The notes under the pieces are model-generated. The model was not told where the DNA came from. It worked only from the letters and a program-made list of their open reading frames with translations, and did not search any database. Below are positions 26,401-36,348 of a stretch of DNA of 64,000 nucleotides, in pieces (within the stretch, counting starts at the first letter, position 1; each line of letters starts with the position of its first letter). The position numbers and the translations under genes were made by a program. This DNA is from Dolomedes plantarius (lineage: Eukaryota; Arthropoda; Arachnida; Araneae; Dolomedidae): positions 131,143,151 to 131,207,150 of the forward strand of contig OU015498.1 in the NCBI GenBank assembly GCA_907164885.2, read 5' to 3'.

Positions 26401-29400
26401 AAATGTATTTATCAGATCTTGAATAAGTTGCCTGAGAATTTCCTTTGTTTTTTCTTTTTATTTGAAATAAATTAACTTACATTTTAACATAAGAAAATTT
26501 TTTTAATGAAAATTAAATTTTTTAATTTTTGAAAATATTGATGAAACTTTCCCGAAAGTTATGAAAAATTTTAAAATTCAGACAAATTAAGTTTTAAGGT
26601 TTTTCTGTCAAGCAGGACCCTTTATCTCAATTTTTTCCTTTGAATTCTTTAATTTTATGTGCATGCATATACTTACTTAAAATGTAACAAATATTTCAGG
26701 TCCAACGGTTATTCCTGAAATTTTTTAAAAATTGTTATGCATAATAATTTTACTTAGCATTGTAATTCTAATGTTAGAAATATCTCATGGCAAAGCATTT
26801 GATGATTCGATGCACATATTTTCTAGTGTTCATGTTTACTTTTTTCTTGTGTAAATTGTAAGAATTTTCTTATCTGTAAAAGCCAATTATTTTCTGTGGT
26901 TCTTAGAAAAATTTCCATTTGATAATTAGGTGAATTACAGACAGAATCTGCATTAGCTTCAGAAATTTTTTACTTTTTCTTTTTCTTTTTCTCTATTATA
27001 AATGATTTTTTTTTTTTTTTACATTTATTATACCATATCATTAAAAACATTTTGGAGAAATAATTCAGAAAAATGAGTATTCTCCATTTTTTTGCACTAA
27101 TTTTTGTGATTTTCCATATTTTCCCATCCTGTTTGGAAATAATTTTTCCATTAATAATAAATTTTTAAAATTTTCAGTATACCAAGAAACAAAATAGCTC
27201 TGTGTTTATTTTTTTATTTATTTTAAAATTGACAGAAAAATTTTTTTTTAATTTTATGTATACTGATTTTTATTAAACTTTAAGATTATTTGCATGAAAA
27301 TGATCAGTTTAAAAATTATTGAAATTTTTAATTTCTGGTATCAGTAGGAATCTGTTTAAAAAAAAAAAAAAAAAAAAAAGGTCCCCAATGCATATGTTAC
27401 GAGAAAGAATGAAAAATTAACCCATAAAACAGTTGTAAAAAATTATTTTGGTTTTTAGTCCTTAATATTTTAGAAAAACCTACAAAAAAATATTAGCCTG
27501 AATTTTAAAAAAAAAATGTATTATATATCAATCTATTTTTTGTTATCCTGCTTGACATATTTATTATTGTACTTGTTAAAATTTATATAGTTTACAATCA
27601 TTTTTTTTATTGTTCTATAAATACAGTTAACAAATGTAATATATTTTATAGCTAAGACATCAATAAAAAAGTGTTTATTATTATGCTATGAAATATTTTA
27701 ATACTTCTTTAGATGTGAAGAAAAGTCATTAATAAATTGACTCTTGTTTAACTCAGTTGAATGCATAAATATTTATATTTATAGAATACTTAAACATTTA
27801 TATAATGAAATATTTGTTAATATTGAATTAAATTCCAGAGCATCTGGTTTAGTATACACTGCTATTGACAAGGAAACTGGTGAAAAGGTTGCTATTAAAA
27901 CAATGGATATTGACCAGCAACCGCAAAAAGAGTTGATTATCACGGAAATAAAAGTCATGCAGCAAAACAGGTAATTAAGTATTTTCTTTATTTTTATTTA
28001 TAGGACCATTATTTTATATTTTATTAGCACTAAGGTGTTGTTGTTATAACTCTGACAGATTTACATTTCTGCCTTTTTAATTTTGCCAAAGTTTCCAGTT
28101 TAAACAAGTAATATAGCAACTTCGCCTGTATTTAAAATCTTGAACTGAGTATTTTTATAGTTTGTTTAGTTATAAATTTTTCTGATGTTAATGACACTAG
28201 TGATCATCAGTAGACTGGGAAATCCTTTCCTTTTATATTTCCTAGTTATTGTAATTAGTTTATCATTTATTAGGTCAAAATGATGAATTGAAATCATTTC
28301 AATGAATTATTAAATTAGCAACAATTATATCCTTTCAAAGAAATTCTTATATATATTTTTTTCTTTTTTTGGTAAAACCATTAAATTAATGAATCAATGA
28401 CTAATCTAAAACTATTTGTTTATTTTAGAATTCTTGAATTTAACATCTCATATTGAAAATCAGTACAAAGCATGCGTTTCTTTGCAGCATAGGCATTCTG
28501 TGAATTTGAAATAACTGTTTTAAAATTTTAAGAAAATGACTGAGAGGTGCTTTTAAAATCTTTAGGTCTTATAAAAAATAATTTTGAAATCTGCTGAGAG
28601 CATTTTATCTTAAAAATCATAAGACTCAGTCTAATTCTATATTAAAACAAGTAGGAATGAGGGACTTTTTTTTTTCCCCCATCTACCGCTGAAATTTGGT
28701 TTATAAACTGGATTAAATTGCAGTTGGAGTAAATAAAATTAAACTGCATAGGTTTTATAAAATTATATGATTTATTATAATGCTATTCTTGCATGTATTT
28801 TTTATATTTTTGTCATGATATATTTTAATTTTATATCTTTAGGCATCCCAACTTAGTTAACTTTGTTGAAAGTTACCTAGTAGATGGATCTCTGTGGGTT
28901 GTAATGGAATTCTTAGAAGGTGGACCTTTAACTGATGTTGTGACTGAAGTTTTCATGCATGAAAGTCAGATAGCTGCTGTATGTCGAGAGACTTTACGTG
29001 CTGTTGCATTTTTGCATTCCAGTGGAATCATCCACAGAGATATAAAAAGTGACAACATACTATTGGGTATGGATGGGACAGTAAAAGTCACCGACTTTGG
29101 GTTTTGCGCACAAATCTCTCCTGACGAAAAAAGACAGACAGTTGTTGGAACACCTTACTGGATGGCACCAGAAGTGGTTACACGGAAACAATATGGCAAT
29201 AAGATTGATATTTGGAGTTTAGGAATCATGGTCATTGAAATGATTGAAGGTGAACCTCCATACCTTAATGAGACACCTTTAAAAGCCTTATATCTCATTG
29301 CAACAAATGGAAAGCCAAAGTTAAAAAATAAGGAAAAACTCTCTCCTGAATTGTGCAATTTTCTGGATAGATGTCTGGAAGTAGATGTTGACAAGAGAGC

Positions 29401-29503
29401 TTCAGCAGAGGAATTATTGGCTCATCCATTTTTATTAAAAGCTGAAAGTCTTTCATCAATGACTCCTTTAATAAGAGCTGCCAGGGTAATTTTAAAAAAG
29501 TAG
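14266..29503 (+). CDS. PAK: p21-activated kinase, short Pak3-like form (7 coding exons)
   Basis: Serine/threonine kinase of the PAK family, an effector of Rac/Cdc42 GTPases that controls actin and adhesion. Coding exons are 14266-14447, 15566-15717, 15823-15908, 20236-20374, 24395-24458, 27839-27970 and 28843-29503; all junctions are GT-AG and phases join cleanly to 471 residues. The CRIB/PBD is at residues 23-37 ([15 protein letters not shown]), followed by the autoinhibitory-type [12 protein letters not shown]. The kinase domain spans about 199-451: glycine loop IGSGASG (205-211), VAIK lysine 228, HRD at 316-318, DFG at 336-338, activation-loop Thr 351 in [11 protein letters not shown]. Group I PAKs run to about 520-550 residues. 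This protein begins only 22 residues before the CRIB and lacks a PxxP Nck site and a PIX-binding proline segment, as reported for Drosophila Pak3. An additional upstream coding exon cannot be excluded. Confidence 0.93.
14802..15474 (-). mobile_element. hAT element fragment (ZBED5-like) in PAK intron 1
   Basis: The left edge, CAGAGTTCTGAAACCTTTT then a CGGCACAACA stretch, is a diverged form of the CAGGGGTTCCCAAAC terminal repeat seen at 36906. Inside, on the minus strand, the frame contains [20 protein letters not shown] and TYLCEQSF, the C-terminal dimerisation region of ZBED5/FAM200-like hAT transposases. The right terminal repeat is missing, so this is a broken copy. Confidence 0.7.
15566..15717 (+). 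CDS. PAK: PAK coding exon 2: autoinhibitory region
   Basis: Residues 61-111 ([20 protein letters not shown] then a Glu-rich end). Acceptor TGTTGTAG, donor G|GTATAT. It matches the part of PAK1 after the CRIB that folds over the kinase. Confidence 0.92.
15823..15908 (+). CDS. PAK: PAK coding exon 3: acidic linker
   Basis: Residues 112-140, rich in Glu and Asp and poorly conserved. The acceptor follows a long C-then-T polypyrimidine tract; the donor is CAG|GTAAAA. Both phases fit the neighbouring exons. Confidence 0.85.
16002..17300 (-). mobile_element. Complete mariner transposon in PAK intron 3
   Basis: The ends carry inverted repeats of about 32 bp (CATTCTATCAAATAAATATT at the left; the right matches with few changes) and are flanked by TA at 16000-16001 and 17301-17302. 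At 1299 bp it has the usual length of an autonomous mariner. The transposase reads on the minus strand and is broken. It lies in an intron of a + strand gene and so is antisense to it. Confidence 0.9.
16040..17200 (-). pseudogene. mariner transposase, DD34D family, inactivated
   Basis: Read in order on the minus strand with several frameshifts and stops: N-terminal helix-turn-helix ([20 protein letters not shown] and [19 protein letters not shown]), [32 protein letters not shown] (first Asp), [13 protein letters not shown] (second Asp), RPELWKNNS then [28 protein letters not shown]. The third catalytic residue, Asp in the family text HHDN, is Asn here (about 16293-16304). The enzyme would be inactive even without the frame breaks. 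Confidence 0.9.
17905..18424 (+). repeat. 82-bp direct repeat pair
   Basis: GCTATAYATTTAATAGTTTG starts both 17905-17986 and 18343-18424. The two copies differ at a single base over 82 bp. About 355 bases of unrelated sequence separate them. They could be remnant long terminal repeats or a local duplication; no retroelement protein lies between. Confidence 0.9.
18425..20235. other. PAK intron 3, right part, no feature
   Basis: AT-rich with T-runs. No frame, terminal repeat or RNA gene recognised before the acceptor TGCTTTAG at 20235. Confidence 0.6.
20236..20374 (+). CDS. PAK: PAK coding exon 4: linker before the kinase
   Basis: Residues 141-186 ([20 protein letters not shown], a possible short helix, then a basic RRRQEKKK and [10 protein letters not shown]). 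The last part matches the conserved MSDEEILEKL of vertebrate PAKs. Donor GTAAGT. Confidence 0.92.
20782..20953. mobile_element. MITE, pogo/Tigger-like, in PAK intron 4
   Basis: 172 bp with terminal inverted repeats CAGTTGGCTCTCTGTTTAAC and, on the other strand, CAGAAGGCTCTCTGTTTAAC, flanked by TA on both sides (20780-20781, 20954-20955). The inside repeats the theme (CTGTTTAAGGGCGATCTC). There is no coding capacity. Confidence 0.88.
21207..21850. mobile_element. Foldback-type element with internal tandem repeats
   Basis: The left arm (21207-21255, with ACAGATGTGCCAGATGCACC and TTGGCGACAA) and the right arm (21806-21850, complement with ACAGATGTGTTAGACACACC and TTGCCAAGATGG) are inverted repeats of about 45 bp with perhaps 75-80 percent identity by eye. 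A second short palindrome (TTGGCGAC / GTCGCCAA) lies just inside the left arm. The interior is a tandem array plus a C-then-A homopolymer. Target duplication not determined. Confidence 0.65.
21391..21700 (+). repeat. Tandem repeat, 75-76 bp period
   Basis: The unit contains CTAAAAACGGCTGTATTAAA, then CAGAAATGCTCAACCGC and ACTTTAAAACATACGCAAA. AACGGCTG recurs at 75-76 bp spacing (ends at 21410, 21485, 21561 and, as ATGGCTG, 21637). The last part collapses into shorter units of about 30 bp. Confidence 0.85.
22718..23038 (+). other. Unassigned ORF in PAK intron 4
   Basis: A 106-residue frame ([20 protein letters not shown] to the end [11 protein letters not shown]) with balanced amino-acid composition, unlike the low-complexity frames around it. 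It has many charged residues and a conserved-looking [16 protein letters not shown] do not recognise the family. It may be the remains of a mobile element or an integrated virus. No splice sites tie it to PAK, and its AT-rich flanks show no promoter. Frame composition is the only support for its being coding-derived. Confidence 0.3.
23765..24115 (+). mobile_element. SINE-like unit with tRNA-like head
   Basis: The head has TAACCTAGTAGTTATGCATTAGC, resembling an A box, and a GATTGAATCCC about 35 bases later that fits a degenerate B box (GGTTCGAATCC). The unit is richer in GC than its surroundings and ends in an AACAACAACC simple tail. Clear target duplications were not found. Confidence 0.45.
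24395..24458 (+). CDS. PAK: PAK coding exon 5: kinase start
   Basis: Residues 187-207 ([20 protein letters not shown]). This short 64-base exon carries the first half of the glycine-rich loop, and the codon for Gly 208 is split by the intron. Confidence 0.92.
24459..27838. other. PAK intron 5, mostly AT-rich
   Basis: No gene. It includes a hAT-like end at 25,800-25,847 and a CRE-type palindrome GAAAATGAC/GTCATTTTC at about 25,551-25,575 containing TGACGTCA. From 26,300 to 27,700 it is dominated by A and T runs, including a pure A run of 21-22 bases near 27,358. Confidence 0.55.
25800..25847 (-). mobile_element. hAT-like terminal repeat remnant
   Basis: On the minus strand the segment begins CAGTAGTGGGATTCAGCCAG and continues TTCGCACCGGTTCTG. 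It matches the ends of the small element at 46534-46636. Only this end is clear here. Confidence 0.5.
27839..27970 (+). CDS. PAK: PAK coding exon 6: nucleotide-binding lobe
   Basis: Residues 208-251. It completes the glycine loop (GASGLVY) and carries the ATP-anchoring lysine in VAIKTMD, then [13 protein letters not shown] with the alpha-C glutamate. Confidence 0.94.
28843..29503 (+). CDS. PAK: PAK coding exon 7: catalytic lobe and stop
   Basis: Residues 252-471 in one exon: hinge [63 protein letters not shown] and SLTPLI-like end ([16 protein letters not shown]). TAG at 29501-29503. No disabling change is seen in the catalytic residues. Confidence 0.96.
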
Positions 29504-30270
29504 ATTCATAATTATGGGTAATGTATTTATCATTATAAAACTTTGTACTACATTATTAGACAAAAGATTTTAAAACAGTGGTGTCCAGATAAATATTTTT
29601 TTCTTCTTTTGTGTGTGTTTTATTTTTTTATTTTTCCTTTCCATCTCTAGTTCAAAAGGTACTTTAAAGTACAAGAAAGAGTAAATTTTTTTGGTTAGTG
29701 CTTATATTATTGACAGATCTGAGGTTTGTTAAAACTATAATATATAAATTATTATATTGTTTTGTTTAAATAATATTTAAATGTACAATGTAATCAACAA
29801 TATTAGCAATGGTGCTTACATGGAAGCTCTTCTCCCTTTCTTTGCATTAGATTTCTTTCTTCTGTACTATTGTTACTTATTTAAAAAATGAAGAAAAGAA
29901 CCCACAGACTTGTAGGTAAAATGTGCCTATAATGACAATCTATTATGACTTTATTTGTTTGCTAGAATAAAAACAAAAACAAAAACTTGCTACAGATTGC
30001 CATATCTTGTTTTAAAATGATTATATAAAATTTAAATTGTTGTCAAAGTTTTTATATTGCCCATTCAAGTTTAGGTAAAAGAGAATACATTGAGACTCAT
30101 AATCTGATGATAATAAATACAGACCATTTGTTTTAATAGCAGACTTTTTCTTATCTCATAATTAAATGGCAATTTTTTATTTTAAAAGTATTTTTCTTCA
30201 GTTTAAATGGAACTGAAAGATATATAATTCAGAAACATTTATTAAAACTTCTCTATGGTGGCTAGTCATG

Positions 30271-30303
30271 CCCCCCCCCCCCCCAAAAAAAAAAAAAAAA
30301 AAA
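30271..30303. repeat. C-run directly followed by A-run
   Basis: About 14 C then about 19 A. The same junction occurs at 21,752-21,784, 31,424-31,460 and 48,380-48,406. Confidence 0.9.
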
Positions 30304-31023
30304 GTGGCTTTTTGAGGGGTGGCTGGCTAGAAAGGTTTTACTGATTATCAATACTTATATAAACTTAAATAATATAGCAATATATATTTTGCAATTTTAA
30401 GTATTTATATGGGCACTACTGTTTTATTATGTGTAATTTTTAACTAGTCAATAAAAGCATAAACATTTTTGTAATTTTAACATATTTCGTAAGAATTTTT
30501 AAACTTTTATTTCAAAAGTGATTTATGATGCTTTATGTGTGGAGAAAAAGGAAAAGAGTAAATTTTATAAGATTTCTTCCTAGTCTCCTTTGTTATTCCT
30601 TCTTTATTCACTATCTGTTGATAGTGATCTGTACCAGTCATATCTGTGAGTACTTAAATGCTTTGTGTTTTTGTATTTAATTTTACGGTTATAATATTTA
30701 AGGTGAGCATTTTTATTTGATGCATTTGATGTTAAAATTGCCTTTGCATTTAATGTTTTTGATTTTTATTGTGCGTGTAAAGATATTATGACTATCCATA
30801 AATATATATATGGATTAGCATATCTTGATTATTATTTATTTATTTTTCTTAGATAAGATTTTCCTTGCAAAACTTACAGTGAAGGATTTTACAATTACCT
30901 GTTCTACTTGAATAACATTTTTATATTGAAATAGCTATTCAGATCTTAAAATCATCCAAGCTGTTGTTTAAATATATTCATTTCTGATGCTAACAGTACT
31001 TTCAAGGGGGAAAGTATTAAGTT

Positions 31024-31057
31024 AGTGAATATATGCATAAAAAAATGCATATATCAC
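31024..31057. repeat. AT-rich hairpin
   Basis: AGTGAATATATGCAT is followed, after an A-rich loop, by ATGCATATATCACT. The arms pair over about 14 bp with one bulge. Confidence 0.7.
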
Positions 31058-31332
31058 TTAAATTATCCTTGATTTGGACTCATCGATTTTAGCAAAATAA
31101 AATGTGTAAATATCTTTGAAAGCCTTTTAAGTATGTTTATGTTAGTTTTGTTCAACACATTAAGACTGGTATTGTCAACCTCTTGCCAGAAGCGACCTGA
31201 CACTGTTTTTATGACCTGTTTCTCAGGGATCTACTCTTCAGAGGAAGACAATACCCAATCTTTGAACTCTTAAACTGCAGTTTGAGCTTTTTAAAGTACA
31301 TGCTTGTCACTTGGCTTACATGATCTGGTTAA

Positions 31333-31432
31333 CCCTTTGCGACACGCTATATTAAAATACAACTGAAATCTGGAAAAAATATTGTATAAAGGGTCAGATG
31401 CACTTACTTAGATATTTTATACCCCCCCCCCC

Positions 31433-31464
<32 letters not shown>

Positions 31465-32441
31465 CTGTTTTTATTATTTTTACAGAGGGAGGTGGGATAC
31501 CATTTGTCCTACCATACAACAAAGACATTCGCTACACCATAGTGGATATTACAATAGTTTTGCAGTATATAATATAAATCAATGAATATAAGATATATAA
31601 TAAAATACCGTCAACAATTGCTTTAAAATAAATATTCAATATTTATTACACACATATATATATATAATCACAATTATTTAGAATTATCAATTTAAAAAAA
31701 TTCCTATTTTGAATGGAAAATTCTTGCTTTCCCAGATCTCAATTGTCAATATATTCCCTTGGCTTTCAGCAACTGCCAAGGTTTGCATCTGTCTCGCTGG
31801 AATTTTTAGCTAGATCATCCACAATGTCATACAACCGCTTTTCTTGGAAGCAACTTCTTGAGGCACTTTTTGTACAAATCCTTTGTCCTGTGAGGACAAA
31901 AGCTCCCTCTGTTGTTCACCAACTATTTCTATATCTTAGTATCAGTGACAGCCTCTAAATAAAGGCCCCTGATACTAACATGGCTGAAAAACTAACCAAA
32001 ATTAACAGGAAAAAATAATAATTAATTCAAAACAATGGAAAATTGCAGTGCTACCATCTGTCGGTGAAAATCTCAAGTGTGTGGTGGGACGCTTTTGGTA
32101 CCACGTAATTCAAGTGAAAAATAAACGTTAAAATTATTATAATGATATTTTTTTTTTAGAAAATAAGTTTAAACAATGAAAAATTTATGACATTTTACAT
32201 ATATAAATATTTTCAAAATCCTTCAAACAATGGGCAGTCCTAAAGACACTTTTTATTGATTACTTAAGCCAATTTTCATGCAAAAATGGAGAACTCTGTT
32301 ATGTTCTGCCATTTGCAACCTAAAACTGTAAGTAAAAACCAATTCTATCATATATTTGAAACACAGCTCAAGTGAATAGAATTTAAGGAAAAAAAATTTT
32401 AATTAGGTGGCACTCTTTTTAACCCACCAAGCTGGAAAAGG
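31333..32441. mobile_element. Possible piggyBac-like non-autonomous element
   Basis: Flanked by TTAA on both sides (31329-31332 and 32442-32445), the piggyBac target. The left end, CCCTTTGCGACACGC, and the right end, read inward as CCTTTTCCAGCTTGG, match at 8 of the first 10 bases. Both halves carry subterminal motifs of the type GGTGGGA and GGTACCAC. The terminal match is short, so chance TTAA pairing is possible. No transposase frame was recognised. Confidence 0.4.
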
Positions 32442-35400
32442 TTAAGACATAAACTGGTTAAAAATATATTGCCATTTTATGAATTCTGATATTTATAGTG
32501 CTAGAATTTATGCAATATTAACAACTAACTTGCATAGATAGATTACCATAGTTATATATGTCCATTTAGGAATGTTAATGAAATCATTGTCCGTACAATA
32601 AAAAGTTATCAGCATCTTTACCAAAACTCATATTTCTTTATCTTCAAGATTAAACTTAAATTTTTCATGGCTATTAGAATGAATTCCTAAATATTTAATT
32701 GCATTTTTGCAAGTAAAATCTTATCTCAGTTTAAAATTTAATTCAACATTATAAAAACTTGAATTTTTGCTTTACCTGACAAAAAGGTTGTTTAATATCA
32801 AAGTAAATTTCATATGTGTGAGTGTGTGTTTTGTAATGTGTGATAATGTTGACTTTTCTTCAAAAAAAGTGCTTTTATAAAAGACTTGTGTTCTCCAAAT
32901 ATGTGTTGCATTCCTATGTGTTCATTCTTTTTTATTCTACTTCCACTTGCATCTGTGATGCGTAAGTAATTTTTTTTTTTCGTTTTATCATTTTCTTTTT
33001 TCTGCCTTAGGATCTTATAATATTTGATTCTTGTTTTTAGCTTTTATTAATAGGTTTGTTTAACAATGATCCTGGATGTCACTCATTTCATGAGATATTT
33101 CCTAGTATATTTTTATAATGAAACCATATTTTTTATCATGTTTTTATTTGTAAATATTTATGTAAACTTAAGTCAAATTTGTGCAATTTTGTACAAATAA
33201 TATTTTGTATAAAATTTTACCATGCATTTAGCCATGTATTCAGAGTTTTTCAGGTTTAATAAAATTATTTAAATTTACTCTTATTACAAATTAAAAGATT
33301 TATATATTGAGATAATTTTACACCACAATTTGAAAGATTCCCAGTAGTAGTATTGTAAAAAATTAGATTAATTATTTTGAATTTAGTTACACATTAAATG
33401 TAAAATATTTTAGAGCTACTGTAAATCAAAGTCGGGGTAATCTTATCATTATAGTCAAGTACTATAAATTTCTTGATTTTGTTATTTAATATGTGATCTC
33501 AAAAATTTTATGTTGAATTATTTTTTTTTAATTCTAAAATAGACATAGGTGCATGGTGTGACAGGTTGTTATTAGTTTTTTCATATGTGAAAGTAATAAA
33601 GCTAAGCATATATATTAGCTTCTTCATTTGAGACTGGACATTGATTTCTTTGAAAAGTAAAATTAAATCAGTTTGGATATCTAAAATATTATAATCTTGA
33701 TATTGTGTTTAATGGAATTTATATAGACAAGAATTAAGTGTTAATGTCAGTGTTATAAGACAACATATTTATCTTCTGTCTGAATTTTACTTGAATTTCA
33801 GTCTAACCTATGAACAGTTAGCATCTGCTGTTACCTGAACCACTGTAAATTTAAACTGTTAATCATTGTGATGTTTCTGTAAGATACATATTTTCTTAAA
33901 TGTATCTTTAAGCAATAAAGACAGAAAAAAAAATGTGTATTCTAAATTGTTTGCTCTAATTTTGCCAAATATTTTTATGGCAAAAATTTGTGCTGGATTC
34001 CAATTCCATTTACTTCCCATGACTAAGTTGTTTTAAGCACAGAAATTTTTAGGTGTATTTGTAGAGCTTGTTTTCATCTTGAATAATTGGAGGCAATTAG
34101 TTTATAGAAGTACAGAATTTTTGTTGGGTTTTCTATGTTTGTAACATATATGTTATTGTAAGCTTGTTTAAATTATTAGGAGGGAAAAAGTGAAAAGCTT
34201 CATCTGCCAATAGAAACATTGCCTTTAAATTTGGTAGAATCTAAAACTCACACTTTTCTTATAACAAAGACAAGGGAATATTATCTCCTTATTGTAAATA
34301 CCTAAATGAATTATTTTAAATATCCAAAATGACTGTGCTTTGTAAAACTGAAAAATTTCTTTTAAATAACAGATGAATAGTAAGTGGTAAACCATATTTT
34401 TTGTTTTGCATCTAATATAGTTGTTATTGTGAAATATGACTAATTATTAGTGTTTGCATTATTTATCTGAAATACTGCTGTGCTTATGTATGTTACACAA
34501 AATATTAATTCTTTAAATCTTGCATCTTTTTGGAATGCCAATCATTATATGTGTACCTTCCAGTTTCTATGCATTCCTGGTTTTTAAGTATTATGTGTTT
34601 GGCATTTTGATCTAATATCTAGATTTATGCATTAGAAGTGATATGAAAAAATAAGGAAATTTTTTATATATATATTTGTTATTTCATTGAAAGCTTTCAG
34701 TTTATACCTTATATTAGTGTCACTATATTTTGTGAGAATTTTTTGTGATATTTTAAAACAGAAAAGATAAATTATGAATATATCTTAAGTTTTATAATTT
34801 TTGTAGGCTTAGATTGTGTACAAAAATTGTTGCAATGCTTGCACAAATATCTGTGCATTTAAGTGTTTTCCAAATTTTGTAATAATTTGATTTTGTTACA
34901 TTTTGTATAAGTGAAAAGACATTTTCCAGTTTATGAAATTAATAAACAGTATTCTGCTATATGACACTTTCTTCTAAAGAATTAAACCTTTTAAAGTGAA
35001 CATTTGTAAAAATGTGTTGAAGATGCATATGTTCAGAATAATTCATGTTCTATCAAAAAAGGATTTGATTCTGAAATTTTTCATTTACACAAGAATAAAA
35101 TTCAGCTAATAGATTTACACAGATGTCATTTATATTTTTATAAATTAGAAAATAATCTATAGATCTTTCTCAGTGTAACAAGTCCCAAGAGGCCTGAATG
35201 AGTGGGGCTTAAAATTAACTTATTGAATAACAAGTTTTTGAACTTTTATATTAGTCAGCTTTGCTCACCCTCATCATATTCCATTAAAATAAGTTTTATA
35301 AAAAAGCTGTAAAACAATTGTAAACATGTCTATAAAGGTCATTCTATATTTGTTAGTATCTACATATCAAAATAACTGAGTGTACTTAAACAATTTCATT

Positions 35401-36177
35401 GAATATAATCATGGTGGTTTAAGGGCATAAAGCAGTGTTTGCTGATATGGGACTAATTTCATTTTTGATTCTGTTAGAGTACTGTCAAGTGCCAGTATCA
35501 ATATTTTACACTAGCTGTTAGAAAATATCAAAAGAAAACTTGCTTAGGGCACTATAATACTTAGCCTCAACTGTTATAAGGAGGTGAATTTTATAAAAAC
35601 CAAAGCATTGTGAATAAATTGAATTTACCATGTCTGTTAAAACTGATTAACACAACACAGTTTTGAAAAATGCAGAAGTATTAATTAACATTATAATTTG
35701 TGTGATGTATGTGTTTTTGAGGTCTAGAGCCAGAGTTTGTATATTTAACTTTGTGATCTAATTTTTTTTTTAAATTCCTAAAAACATAGAATGTGAAATT
35801 ACTTCTGGCAGTGATTAAGAATAAACACAATTTTGGCTAAAGACTAAAATTTTTTCTGCTTTTGATTCTGAAAATATTTCTTTAAAAGATAAGAAAAATT
35901 AATAGCAGTTGTTTAGTAGAAACTAGTTTAAATCTAATAAAAATGAAAAGAAACAGTTAAATCAAGTAAATTATAAGAATACAATGATTTATTACTAACA
36001 AACATTCCTATTAGTTCAAAATATATAGGCATGCCTGGCAAATAGTTAGCATCATAAATTGTTCGTATTTAATGGTATATGTTGTAAGAATTCCTTTAAT
36101 GCATCTATTATATCATGAATTGTGAATAAAATTTGCATGTAAATCTAATGAATAATAATCAAAAATCCATAAAATTT

Positions 36178-36348
36178 TTATTCGTCACTTAAATCATTAT
36201 CCTCTTCTAAATATGAACAATAAATATCATAAAATACAGGTTGAGTATTTTCTTTTGATCTGCAGTTAATATATTTCACAAAATGTGAAGTTTCTTCTGT
36301 TACGTAAACTAAAGCTAGGGAGTTAGAACTGGGATCAACTCGAAGAAG
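36178..36348 (-). CDS. OGFOD1: OGFOD1 coding exon 12 and stop
   Basis: Residues 428-483 ([26 protein letters not shown], then an acidic end EEDNDLSDE) with TAA at 36180-36178. The sequence GAATAAAA puts an AATAAA across the stop codon. Confidence 0.93.
   Translation of the reverse strand, partial: LLRVDPSSNSLALVYVTEETSHFVKYINCRSKENTQPVFYDIYCSYLEEDNDLSDE

Larger units (their letters stand above)
29504..36177. other. Intergenic region between convergent PAK and OGFOD1
   Basis: Holds the PAK 3' UTR of unknown length. Candidate polyadenylation signals on the + strand are AATAAA at 29,966, 33,914 and 34,941. On the minus strand AATAAA lies at 35,993-35,988, and another overlaps the OGFOD1 stop codon. 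It also holds two C-then-A homopolymer junctions, a hairpin and a piggyBac-like element (listed separately). No gene was seen. Confidence 0.6.

Noticed and set aside
27744..27970. ORF start upstream of PAK exon 6
   Set aside because: The part before 27839 is intron sequence; the acceptor AATTCCAG and the reading phase fix the exon start.
31713..31958. 81-residue frame inside the TTAA-flanked element
   Set aside because: No motif on either strand is clear enough to call a transposase; the Cys-rich minus-strand reading is interrupted by stops.
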